A stretch of DNA of 64,000 nt. It comes from Lates calcarifer (Eukaryota; Chordata; Actinopteri; Centropomidae). Every line of letters starts with the position of its first letter. Positions within the stretch are counted from its first letter, which is position 1. This document shows, one piece after another, positions 47,750 to 59,170 of this stretch. The DNA is taken from assembly GCF_001640805.2 (NCBI RefSeq), contig NC_066852.1, positions 716,861-780,860 of the forward strand. The letters run 5' to 3'. The notes beneath the pieces are model-generated. The model worked only from the letters and a program-made list of their open reading frames with translations, had not been told where the DNA came from and ran no database searches. The translations under genes were made by a program, and so were the position numbers.

Positions 47750-50700
47750 ATCATAATGAATATCTGATCGTGGAGTTATCCGTAAGCAACAATCATATGT
47801 ACTTTGCTTCTGTGAGCAAACCCTCAGTGAAAAACGTTTTGCTTTTACAAATTAAAGTATTATTTATGTGGATGTGACGGTGTCCTGTGGGGCTGCAGAA
47901 TGAAAAGGCGTCCCCAGAAACGTCGTCATGTAAAATCTAGGTTATAAAACTTGGAGGCAAGCCTATTCTTCAGAATAACCGAGCATGACAACAGACTGTA
48001 GAGGTGTAATTGTTGCCATTCATGCTGCACACAGAGCATTTGATAGAAGCAGATTGATGCCAGAGGTTAACGCCAGCACCTGCAGAGCCGTGCCGCTAAT
48101 AAACAGCCTCAGCATTGTCTGTCCTCAGCCCCTCCACTTGCAGGTTCTTCATTAGCTCTTGGCACTGTTGTGGCAGCCTGAGCCTCACATGCAACACTTT
48201 TTTTTTCTATTTACATACCAGTTTCAATGAATAGTAATGAGCACTGTTGTTGTTGCTCTGTTTGCTGATGACCTTCTCAGTCTCTCCTGGCACACATATT
48301 ATTCTGTCTCACAGAAACGAGTTGCGTCGGTACACGCAGGCCATCAGCAGTTTTAATACAAGCTTAATAGACTTCCCTGTGTCTGACATCCACTGCTGCC
48401 TGCTGTCACAACACGGCTGTGACGGCACATACATTATACATGATAAGTGCCATTTGCAGAATGCACACAGTGAGACACTAAACAATCAATCAATGTGACC
48501 TCGTTCATATATTTGTCAATAACGGCATATGGCTCAGATATCTCCACACAGAGGGAACATTAAAACATCCCTGCAGTCCTGATAGGAGAAGGAGCTTATG
48601 GTTTATGGAGACCTCTTACAGTCCTTACAAGTACCAGGAATCAAAAGTGCCAAAAGTTTTTTTGCATGCAAAGAATCAGCTACCTAAGAGCCAGTGTTTT
48701 ATACTTTGTGACTGACACATGTGGACACTTGTCTGCAAAACAGCCGATGATCTAAATAATTTCTAGTTATTTTCTAGTTATTTCTCTGCCTGTTCTTGAC
48801 TCAAATACTCAGGCTTAAATGTTAGCTGACTGCTTCATTAATGTAGATTTATGAGGACATGTAGATGTAGACAAAAATAAATCATGCATCATAGGTTAAG
48901 ATTAATATGAGAAGTTGCATAAGATGTTTTAGTCATGTGGAACTGAGTTCATCAGTCACTGAAACATACACGTTTTGACTTTCCACACATTCAACAGTAA
49001 TAACTCTCCATAATAATCTTTATAATGAATGTCCTGAACTCTGACCTTCACTCAAAACTTCTTCACGAGGAGAGTCACATTTTCACCATCATTACAGCAG
49101 GTATAGAGGAGTGAACAGCAGCACTGTGGATTTAATTGGCTGTCCTTGAGATTCGTCCGGTGACGACAGGAAACATCCACTTACACCAAACACGTGTCAC
49201 ACTTTGAAAAGACGGCTGATCGTCTGAGACCTGATCAGCTGAAACACACAAGTTATTTTCAGCTGTGAAACTGCACAAAGACACTAAAGCACCGTGTCAA
49301 CACTCCTCTGAGACAGGCCATCATACTGATTAAAAGCAAAGTCACTTGCAATCCAGTCAATATGACCAAAAAAGCACCCTCACTGGCAGTGGTAACAGGC
49401 AGGAAGATAACAGCAGCAAAAGATGTGCTGCTGTTTTTATTTCATTACATCTCACTGTAAGAGATCACTTCATGTCATCCACATTTTGTTAGAATCTTCA
49501 AGTGATGGCAAACAACCAGGAGCTTTTTCTCTTTTTCAACCCACTACACAAAAATAACTGCTCCCCCGCTGCTGTTCTCCAATCACGTTCTGCTGCTGCA
49601 TGGGCCATTTTACTAAATTACACCTGTAATCACTCAGTAAGATTTCAGTTTGGGTTATGACAGAGCCCTCCGGCTGGAAATCAGGAAACATTTCAAATAT
49701 AGTTTTGTGTTTTGAGGAACATTTTAAAACTGTAAAATTGAAACATAGCGTTACAGCTGCTTTAGTTCAAAAACAGAGACAATGATATCACTGTGTATAT
49801 GATTTGATGAAAGGTGAATATCTATCAGTTAAAATAACAGACCTATGTTCATCATCTGGACATAAACACCTCTGAATGTAGGCCTGAGTCCGTCAGCTTG
49901 TGTGTTTATTTATCTACCTCCAAACTGGCCAATAGAATAAATTAATGAATGCAGCCAAGGTGAAAGTCTTTGGAAACTGAACATGACTTCAACTCACTCA
50001 GTCCACGCTTTTCTCTCCCACTCGTCTATCTGTAATATCTGGTCAGGGTTGGTGGTGGATTAGAGGCTTGGAGGGTTGTATGTTTATAATGAACAGAAAA
50101 GACTTAAAGGCTCTCGGAAGCAGAAGCCGTCCTCTGGGACGTCAGGAGGAAATGGCAGAACCATGTCGCAGACAGAAAACACCAGAGTTGTGTCTAATGC
50201 ACTGATACTAGATGTGTTCTGTTTGTATAGTTTGTAAAGTTTCTAAATGTAAAATTGTCCTTTCTGTGGTCTTGATCTTTACTGGCATTAAACTGTGCTA
50301 CCAAAACCTGCTTCTCTACAAAAGCTGCACCTACAATATAAAACCCTTTATTGCCAGTTGAATGTGTCATGCTATGTGATTATCATCATCAACAAATGAT
50401 GCATTCAGGCACAGTATTGAGTGTAGGCTGTTTCCATTTTAGGCTGAAGACCTTCTCCTTCATTTCTTTAATGAGATTAAGAGGAAGAAAAACTCCTACA
50501 AGCCTACAGATGGACAGACGACGACCCCAAACGTCGGAAAGGTCAGACAGTGTCTTTGCTGGCAGTCCTCTCCTCCAGCATCAATATATAACAATATAGA
50601 CATCTAATACCCACACAGGAAGAACACATATTGATAAATCTGCAGCCTCTGATTTGTGTCGCAGCTTCCTGTAACGTCACTACACACAGGCGTCCATTTT

Positions 50701-53700
50701 AACCTGAATAAACCACTGACAAATAAAACACCTGGACTCACACTGACTGATCAATTAGAACACAGTATTCTTCAAAACCTTACGTTTTTATTTGTTTTAC
50801 TTGTTTTGTAATTTATCATTATGTTCCCTGTTGTTTTTATATTTATTTACACTAAAGAACTTTGTGTATGTGTTCAGTGCCATATAGACACAGTTATTGT
50901 GTGTTTTGTGTAACATGTTGCATAATGTATGCTTGCCTTCCAGTGTGTTTCACTGGCATGATGCAGTTTGAGTCTTTAATAACAGGCTTTGTTTGTAAAG
51001 TTTTATCAGCTTTGTACAAGCATCGCCCGCCGCATACAGGTCGCAACCTGAACAGAGACGTTTTATGGCTGACATGCTTTGTTTAGCGTTCTCTTTGGAC
51101 ACCCGCCGCGCTGACGGCCGCCTGCTTGACAAACAGCACGCGCTAATTGCAACCTGACAAATACAAAAACAAAACCACATGCAGACGTGCACGAGAAGTT
51201 CAAACAGTCCACAGAGAGTCGCATATTTCACGAGCTGCTCGTAACAAACAGTGGGTGGTCGGGAGAGGAGCATCCTTAACAGATACAAGGTTGTGTTTTT
51301 GCAGCAGTGATGAATGGAGCGCGCACATCGTCAGAGCAGAGCTGAATCAATGAATAATAACTAAAACTAGACCCTGTGGTTCACTGTGTGCCCTGAAGGC
51401 TGCAGTTTAAACATTATTAGGTTGAATAAATAGCTGCTGAATTTGAGGCAAAGCCTTTAGTTCTGTCAAAGCCGACTGCAGTGCGTAAACACTGAACTGT
51501 AAACAGCCTAGGAGTCCTTTCCCCACCAGTGAGGCCGGTTAACACTGATGTGAAACACATAGCAGCAACGCCTCGAAACCAGAACCAGACCTGAGTCAGA
51601 TCCACAGAAAACTGAGGGAGTTTCAAGTACTCATCCTGAACTGCCCCTCTGTCCCAGAGGTGAAGTAAATCTCAAATAAAAGCTGGTGTTCAAATAAAAA
51701 GGAGAGTAAAGGAAGGAAACATCATGTTTCAACAACATTATTTCCATCAGTACTCAACACAGTCATCAGATGAGTCACTTCATCTATAAATAACTATTCT
51801 CACTCACTGCTTACTTCAGTGTTGAAGCTAATGGAAAGGCAATGTCCAAAATACACATTCAGGTTTATTTTACTAAACATTATCTGTTTGTTTCTATAGA
51901 TTTCAATTATAATTCATATCTGTAAAGGCCCTTTTCTCAAAATGAGTTTTTTCTCACACACAAAGCCAGAAATCTCCACTTCAGCAGCATTTACTTCTAA
52001 ACTTCCCAGTTTTATTCCTGTCTATATTCTGAAGGTTTTCACAGAGGGGTTTGATCATATATCATTCACAGCCTGATTTATAGAACATTTTATTCCCAAA
52101 AACATTTATTTATTTATGAGTGTATATTCTGATTTATGGAGTGATGAAAGGAGAGACCCAAAATCCCCTCTGTAAAAACCTTTCACTCTGGTATATCAAC
52201 GAAATGAATCAAGAGTTCTGGACCTGGATATATACACAAATAAGTGTCTTTTTAATCAGATAATGTGCACATTAAAACATAAAATTTCAGGAAACCTGTT
52301 TTGTCTGAACGTAAATCAACAACTGGTGAAGATTTGTGATGATATCTGTTAGTTCAGACTGTTCACCTGCAGTGTCTCACTGAATTAGATGATGAGAACA
52401 GTGCACATCTGTTTCCTTAAGCTTCTCTAAGGAAAGCATCGGGGGCTGACAGAGCTCATCCTCCAAATGAACTGCAGGGCTGTTTCTCACAAGTCAGGAT
52501 AAGATTCAAACTAACAACAGGAAACACACCAGGGTTTACGGGTAGTAATGAGATGGAAGTTTACATCTGATCACCAGCACTTGGAAAGCAGAGACACGTC
52601 CATTAAAGATCAGGTTACTTAAAACTCCAATAAACAAACCGCCTGTGAATTGACTTCTTGTTTACATGAGTGTTTGTGCCGTGTGAATCTAAACAAAGCC
52701 AAAGTTAACTTTTCCATTTCAAGCTCAGGCCAAATTAAACAAGCTCATCACATTTATATTCTTCTTAGGACATCAGAGACAGACGGGGCCAACTTAACTG
52801 TGAGTTGGAAATATTAAAAAAAACATCTGATAAACTCACTCAAACGCGTCTGAGAACTGAGTCTTTAATCACTCATGAGTGTGTTGCATAGGAAAACAAG
52901 TTCAGAGAACAGAACCGTCGACCTCTACACTCACAAAGTCAGTGTGCTGAGATTTAAACAGCCGCTTCCTCGCACTTTATTTGTTCAAAATGTTTCAAAC
53001 TGCCTTACAGTGCACTGAAGGAACAGATCAATGCAGCTTAATAACTGATGAAAACACTGCTGCAGGAAATAGGAAATTGCTCTTCCTGTAGTGTCCTTGG
53101 CCGCTGGCTGTTCTTCGCTTATTTAAGACAATGAGATTTCTCAATTAGGCCATCCAGAGCTGATTATTAATCCGGCAGCATGATGTGACTCAGCAGCAGC
53201 TTATTAGACCACGTCTCACCGCTTCTCTCCTCTGCTCACCTCGACTTTGTTTCTTCCATCGTCCCTCCACTTTTTTTATCTTGTTTGTTAATCCTGTTCA
53301 CAGCTCTCTCCTCCTCCTCTCACACGCTCAACCCGTGGTGAATCAAACCAAAACTGTCTGCACGGCTTCGACCAGAGATAAGAGATGATATATATTAGGT
53401 CAAACTAAACTTTCACTTCCCTGAGTTAAAAGCAATCTAACTATGAGGGAAACTATCTTCACTGCAGACAAAATGGACAAAAAAAAGATTCACGACTCAA
53501 ACTGTACGTGCACAAAAACCCATGGTTCTGTTTTACAAATCCCGGTCACTGTGGAACCTGGAGCCCAACTTCTGCTCCTACTTTTAGCCAAAAAAAAGTG
53601 GGGGTACACTTTCAATGATTATCATATTGATGACAGGGCTCTACAACAATGCAACAAGATAATATGACTTAAACTGTGACTCTCACTCTCTCTAATGACA

Positions 53701-53880
53701 AATGAGAGGCTGGAGAGGGGGATAATCCTGGTGTTAATGACCCAAATGAACAGCTCATTCAGTTATTCAGCATGTGTGAATCCACAAAGTTCCAATGCAC
53801 CAAAAACCCAACATGATGAAAGTAAAATAATAAACACTAATACCTGACTGTTTACAAAGTCTGTTAGCCTGAGTGCACTC
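47750..53880. other. No gene or recognised repeat
   Basis: A CpG-richer patch at 51020-51260 (CATCGCCCGCCGC..., CACCCGCCGCGCTGACGGCC) could be regulatory. The rest shows nothing I can support. Confidence 0.5.
53185..53195 (+). promoter_or_regulatory. MAF/NFE2-type site GTGACTCAGCA
   Basis: Exact antioxidant-response/MARE half-type motif, in a motif-dense stretch with homeodomain-like TGATTATTAATCC just before it (53161-53173). One motif alone proves nothing. Confidence 0.25.
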
Positions 53881-54026
53881 TTTGTTTTGTAGTCGCGCTT
53901 TAATTGGAGCAAACTGAGAAACCAACCGTCTTTACTTCTCTGTGTAGAGTGAAAACAGTTCCTACCACGTCTGTAGAAATCCCCGTCGTCACATTAAGGA
54001 GTCCTCAGCAGCAGCAGGTACCACAC

Positions 54027-54149
54027 CTGACCGCTAAAGCTCCTCCCGACCACAGCCTCCACCCTCCGTCCGTACAGGTGAAAAACGGCTTCTTCCAAGA
54101 TGGCGGCAGTTCGGCTAACTAAACTAGCTAGCCCGAACCATACATCCAT
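54027..54149 (-). CDS. Possible first coding exon, unrecognised protein
   Basis: On the minus strand an ATG at 54149-54147 opens exactly 41 codons, up to a CAG|GTGTGG donor (exon end 54027, phase 0). Past the donor the frame meets a stop after about ten codons, which fits an exon boundary there. The peptide begins MDVWFGLASLVSRTAAILEE and continues VFHLYGRRVEAVVG: a hydrophobic amino end, then a basic part, as in a short membrane or mitochondrial leader. I do not recognise the family. The start has T at -3 and G at +4, so its context is moderate. It lies next to a segment with a CCAAT box and CpG sites that reads as a promoter. A complication: the YY1-type motif AAGATGGCGGC is on the plus strand inside this exon, and in that orientation it normally marks a plus-strand start. 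Either gene direction, or both, is possible. Confidence 0.3.
54097..54107 (+). promoter_or_regulatory. YY1-type AAGATGGCGGC motif
   Basis: Exact match to the extended YY1 site that carries ATGGCG. In vertebrate promoters this motif lies just downstream of the start site and often supplies the initiator ATG. Here the ATG would read MAAVRLTKLA and reach a stop after 17 codons with no good donor, so if used it would be a short upstream frame. Confidence 0.5.
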
Positions 54150-54400
54150 GTAGCGAGCGCGGGAAAAAAAACACACTTTTGCGGGCGTAAAAAAAAGTCC
54201 CAGACTGACACACGTCCCTGCGAGTTAACTAAATAAACAGTTCACACGCCAAGATAAAGGAATATTACACAATAAACACTGAATAGTCCGCGAAAACAAG
54301 TCTCTCCCTCTCTGCTTCACTTCGTCACCAATCAACTCTCTTATCGCGAGATTACCCAGAGACCAACAGGAAATCACACTTACCCAGTAGACGGTTCTTA
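54150..54400. promoter_or_regulatory. Housekeeping-type, possibly bidirectional promoter
   Basis: Visible elements: a CCAAT box at 54328-54332, a TATCGCGAGA site at 54342-54351 (two bases from TCTCGCGAGA, the site of TATA-less housekeeping promoters), and several CpGs in an otherwise CpG-poor region. Just outside, at 54097-54107, is AAGATGGCGGC, a perfect YY1 initiator-type motif on the plus strand. A minus-strand donor-like GTAAGT also lies at 54381-54386. These elements normally sit within about 150 bp of a start site in TATA-less genes. Direction is unresolved: the CCAAT box suits a minus-strand start near 54250, the YY1 motif suits a plus-strand start near 54030-54090. Confidence 0.45.
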
Positions 54401-56889
54401 TTAAACCTTTTAGGAACTGAACAAGCCTAGAAAACACCGTATAAAAATAAATATATATAACATAGTATATTATTATTCTATATCAAAATATAATAAATAC
54501 ATATCAACAGTAAATAACTACATCGTCTCTCTATTGTCAAGATGATAGAAAAACACAGAATAATTGATATAAATCGGATTATTACAAAAGTTTTTTTGAA
54601 GTCAGACATAACGTGGTGTGATCTCTACACTCATAATCCTTCAGAATGGTATGTGGACAACAGGTTTCTCTTGGTTTTGGAGACTTTAATCAGCCAAATT
54701 CACATGAATGGAGCAGAATGTGGCTCACGCTACAGCAGGTCCAGTGGAGTATTGATACTGACTCTGAGCTCATGATGTTGATTGACTACATTCTGTCATC
54801 CACACTCTTGTTAATGAGATAGGCCTGGCTGTAATTTGTTAACACGTCTTAAACTGACAATTAGTGGGAACCATGTTAATGTCGCCCCCACCTCCCTGCG
54901 CTGTCTGTGAAGCTGCCTGCAGGACTGACTTCCTTTCTCTTACATGAAGTGACTGTCAGCTTCTCCAATATCCTCCACCCAGTTGATTTATAGCTCTTCT
55001 TTTCTTAATGTGACTCTTACTACTGAGATTTCACTCTCTCTCTCAGGATGTTCAGGCCCTGAAGTGCTCGATTATGTCATGCTGAAAGCACATTATTTCA
55101 GTTTTTGTTTTTCAAAATCAAATCCATGAATTAATCAGTATTTAATCTGAATATTTAAATGGAAACTGTGCTGCAAAGGTTTACATTCAAATGAGATTAT
55201 AAAAACACAGTTTGCAGTGCCAAAAAATAACTTCAACTACATTTTCTCCCCACATCTCTCCTCACTGTTTAACACAGTAGGCATGTATCCTCACCGTCAG
55301 AGCAGGAGGATCATCTTTGCATCCTGGTGGCCAACCCTGCACAAACCGGATCTGGGTCACGGCCTTTGACACAACAGTTCTGGAGGTCAGAGGTCTGACT
55401 GGGAAAAAAACAAATACTCTGGTGATTTTAAACAGTGTAACATCAACAAAACTCTCAAAATGGAGATTATTTACTCACTCTGTATCAGTTAATGACACGT
55501 CCACTGATGCTACTGTGTGTAATATTCTGACTAAACTGATGTAAACTGTGTGTTACAGCTTCTTATCTGTCACTTACCCTCATCTGTTTTCTCGATGTAT
55601 CCAATTAAGCTCTGCTGACTCTGCAAATATTCACCTGCTGTCTGAAGTTATGGTGCAGAATGCAGAGTAAGAGGTGGAGAACAGGTGAGCAGGTGGCAGC
55701 GGGGAATCAAAGTAACTGGGAATGATGGGAAAGACTGTCTTTTCAAGTCTCTAAACAGCAATTAAAACACTTTATTCTCTGTTGATACTTTTGACAGTCG
55801 AATTGAGAAAGTTTAAAATGTAGTGGAAAAGTTAAAACAATCTAAAAGTGTAATGATAAAAAAAATTGGCATGTCAATCATAAATGCAGAGTGTAGTTTT
55901 AAAAAGGTAATCACATCCCCCCGAAAAAATCCTTTAACAAGACTTCACAAAGAAAACACAAAGGAAGGAATTAAAACAGAGGAGGAACGACAGCAAATCC
56001 AGAAGATAAAAACTACTGAGTTGGACGGCAGGACATAAATATGGAGAAAAACCATGAAACAACATGAAGGTACAGTAAAAAAAAATGACAGGAGAAATAA
56101 AGCTGTTTTTCTCAGTGGTTGTTTGTGCTCATTTTCCCTCGGTGCTGAACATGCTTGTTGATTAGATTTATTGTCGTTACGAGCCGATGACAGCGGTGTA
56201 GGACGGGGCGAGCTGTAAAGGATTATTACACTGTAATGAAATCACATCTCAGGTTCTGGTGACTTATCCACCCCCAAAAACCTCAGAGGTTCACTGTGCA
56301 GGATCAGAGGAGCCTGGAGAAAAAACTGTTACTTACTGTTCTAAAAGAACACGATAAGTCCTTATAAAATGATCCCATGCAACTCACAGAGGAGGTCATA
56401 GAGGGAGGCCCCATGACCTTGACAGAGGAATATTTCAATAAAGGGTTTGTTATAGAGCTTACAACTGTAATCATATCATAAATCAAAGTACCACGTGTAC
56501 ACACACACACTCAGGGGCTGCAAGGTCACTTTCAGGTGAGTAATTACACCAACATATCACAGGCTTTTTAATCAAAGGCTCCTGAAGCCAGGTTAGAGAA
56601 TCAAACACACCTCCTCCATCCTCTGCTCCACACTGATCCTGAGTCAGGATATGAAACGCTTGTCTCTGTGAATGATCAGAAGGACAGGAAGTATCCTCTC
56701 AGCAGTAGCAGTGTATATTAGCTGATGTAGGCAGGTTTGTCTGTGGTGATGCTGATTAATAATTACATGCATGAGTAGCTTTTCCCTGGTTTCTGTCAAA
56801 CAGCTTCATTTTTTCACAGTGTGAACATGTGTGCAGATTTTATTTCCATTGTTCTGCACGTGCTCCTGCACACAGTGCCTTCATTTTGA

Positions 56890-56932
<43 letters not shown>
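56890..56932 (+). repeat. Compound (TG)n(AG)n microsatellite
   Basis: About eleven TG units pass directly into about ten AG units. Confidence 0.95.
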
Positions 56933-57099
56933 GGATGCATGCTATCTGTCTTTGAACGAGTGTTTTAATTAGGGCTGCTAATTGAGCTGTTAAGCCAACC
57001 TCCGTCTTGATTACACACCTCCTAACTGCTCTCTGGGCAGCTCTGCGGTCGGCTACAGTAGCTCCCACCCTGCAACACTCAGATCCCTGTGAACGCCAC

Positions 57100-57123
57100 G
57101 GGGGGGGGGGGGGGGGGGGGGGG
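57100..57123 (+). repeat. Poly(G) run of 24
   Basis: Twenty-four consecutive G, flanked by GCCAC and AGAGTT. It could fold as a G-quadruplex or be an assembly/sequencing weak point. The true length is uncertain because such runs are error-prone. Confidence 0.9.
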
Positions 57124-57344
57124 AGAGTTTACGAAGGAATTTACTACTTCAAAATCTGTATTTCACAACTGACTTTGTCTTGAGTCAGCAGCCCAAACGT
57201 GTGTCACTTCTGAAGCATAGTGTGGTTTAATCATCACACCTGAACAAACTGTTGAGAGCACAGGGCTTGTGATTGGATGGCTGTAAACCAGTTGAAGATC
57301 CCAGTGTAACAGCAGCAACACTTAACTTCCTGTGTGGCAGGAAT

Positions 57345-57610
57345 GTGTTCAAAGAAATCCAGTAATTCCTGAGTCCAACAAACAGACGGGCAACAGGCCG
57401 TCACTGTCCGTTGTCCACGAGCCTGGTGGCAAACAGCGTCCTGGATCTTGCTGGTCTGGGGCCTCGAGGCTGTGATACTGGTTGCCAGATGGCAGCAGCT
57501 GAAACAGGCTGTGATTAGAGGTGACTGGAGTCTCTGATAATCCTGTGGGTTTTACTGACTCACCGACATCCACTGATGAGCTGGACTGTCTGCACGACCC
57601 GCTGCAGAAC
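57345..57610. repeat. Diverged teleost dispersed repeat
   Basis: The order AGCCTGGTGGCAAACAGCGTCCTGGATCTTGCTGGTCTGG, GTTGCCAGATGGCAGCAGCTGAAACAGG, GTCTCTGATAATCCTGTGGG and ACGACCCGCTGCAGAACTGCAGAACAGCTGG follows a fish repeat usually seen as '...ccagatggtagcag...gatgatcc...'. Any open frame across it is not taken as a gene. Confidence 0.45.
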
Positions 57611-58529
57611 TGCAGAACAGCTGGACGGTCACTGGGTTTGTTAGGGATGGGCCAAGAACAGCTTGTGGTCAGTAATGTATGGAAAGGTAGAGTTTAATAG
57701 AAGTAAACCAAACTGGTGTCTTGGAATAAGTGCTGGGTAAATTTTTCTAAAATAATAATAATCTAATTTAATGATAATAATAACCTCAGTTACAGATTTC
57801 ACTTCATTAAGTCAGATTTTATTGATCAAGGCCGGCACTGGAGAGGGTTTTAGAACAGTAACCATTTTGTTTGGATGTGTTATTTCAAAATTGTGCACAA
57901 AAAGATGTGTGCTCTCTACAAATGCCACTTCATCAGCAAAATAAAAAGATAAATAAATAAAAATGAGCTGATGTCTGACACATCTTCACTCTCTGCTTTC
58001 ACCAAATAAAAGAAGTGAGATAGAAAAAAAAAGCTGCTGCACATGTTCTATTCTGAGACAAAGACCAGAAAAAAACTGCAAATATGAAATAAGAAAAGAA
58101 GAAAACCACGAGTGATTGTGCGTCCTGCTTTTGAATGTAATCTGCTGTAAGAAGCAGAGGCTGCTGGGAGAAAATGATGTTATATGTCCATTTGTAATTA
58201 CAGTGAACAGCAGGGAAGGTGTAAAGAGGAGAATAAATGCAGCTGTAGAAAATCTATTGAGGCTGGAGTGTGATCACCAAGAGAGATGGAATAAAATGAT
58301 ATTTGGTTTTTGTATGTGTGAAAAAAAACAAAGAAAAACCTCAAAGACACTTCAGTCAGCATGAGTCTCAGTGTAATGGTGGATTTCTTTCATTGTGAAT
58401 CCGTCTGAGACAAACAATTCAGCCTCCAAAGCACATCCATCCTCCTCTGATAGAGTGTGTGTCCTGTGAGTCCAGGTGTGTGTGAGGCCTGAGAATTTTC
58501 CATCACTCACTCACTAATAATCACATCCT

Positions 58530-58712
58530 TCACTCATTCATCTGTCCATCTGATTTTGGCAGCAGATCTCCCCCCATCCACTCTCTTCCCTCCAAAACAA
58601 ACATGGCCGCCTGTATCAGAGCCACTGGCTCTGATAAACACTCACACAGCTCGTCCTCGTCTGTCAGTCCGAGCGCTCGGTGCGGGCAAAACAACTTTTC
58701 TAAATTCGACAT
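58530..58712 (-). CDS. Possible coding exon, unrecognised acidic peptide
   Basis: A minus-strand ATG at 58712-58710 (A at -3) opens 60 codons to a stop. The first part, MSNLEKLFCPHRALGLTDED, is followed by ELCECLSEPVALIQAAMF. It is acidic and leucine-rich, with CpG-rich codons unlike the surrounding DNA. A GTGAGT donor follows DEDELC-T (minus strand, about 58645), so the exon could be only 22 codons long, ending in phase 1, or the whole frame could be used. I recognise no family. A perfect 23-bp inverted repeat lies inside the frame (58614-58636), which argues for caution because a structural element could give the same appearance. Confidence 0.22.
   Translation of the reverse strand: MSNLEKLFCPHRALGLTDEDELCECLSEPVALIQAAMFVLEGREWMGGDLLPKSDGQMNE
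58614..58636. repeat. Perfect 23-bp inverted repeat
   Basis: TATCAGAGCCA-C-TGGCTCTGATA: 11-bp arms around one base, inside the candidate exon at 58530-58712. Confidence 0.85.
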
Positions 58713-58840
58713 AATCTCTCGCTAATATTCTGCCGCAGTCTTCACCATGTCAGGAGGCGGCGTAGGGAAACAAATTATGGCGTGAAGGGTGCTTTATTTT
58801 CTTTTCTGTTATGTTTTTTTTTCTCCCCAGAGCGACCTAA

Positions 58841-58858
58841 TGTGTGTGTGTGTGTGTG
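58841..58858 (+). repeat. (TG)9 microsatellite
   Basis: Nine TG units. Confidence 0.9.
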
Positions 58859-59170
58859 AACTCAATTAATGCTGGGTGGATAGTTCAGCTGTCAGTTTGA
58901 GGTGCTGAAAACACATTTGTGCGCTCTCACACACAAACACAAACTCAGACTGATGAGGACACACAACAGAGACATGAATGCACACACCCACATGTTCACA
59001 CACACACACACACACTGACAGGAACAAAGCAGTGAGGCTCAAAGAGTCCACCAGGTGTGAAAAGCAAAAATAGTCCATTTATTTACACCTGAAACAGGAA
59101 TTAAAAGCAGCAAATGATTCAAAATGCGACACAGAAAAACTAAAGGCCTGCACAGCCTCACAGGTGTGGC

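Noticed and set aside
54225..54437. Minus-strand peptide VFSRLVQFLKGLIRTVYW ending at a GTAAGT donor
   Set aside because: The donor is good, but there is no ATG upstream in frame, only GTG. It may be an untranslated exon.
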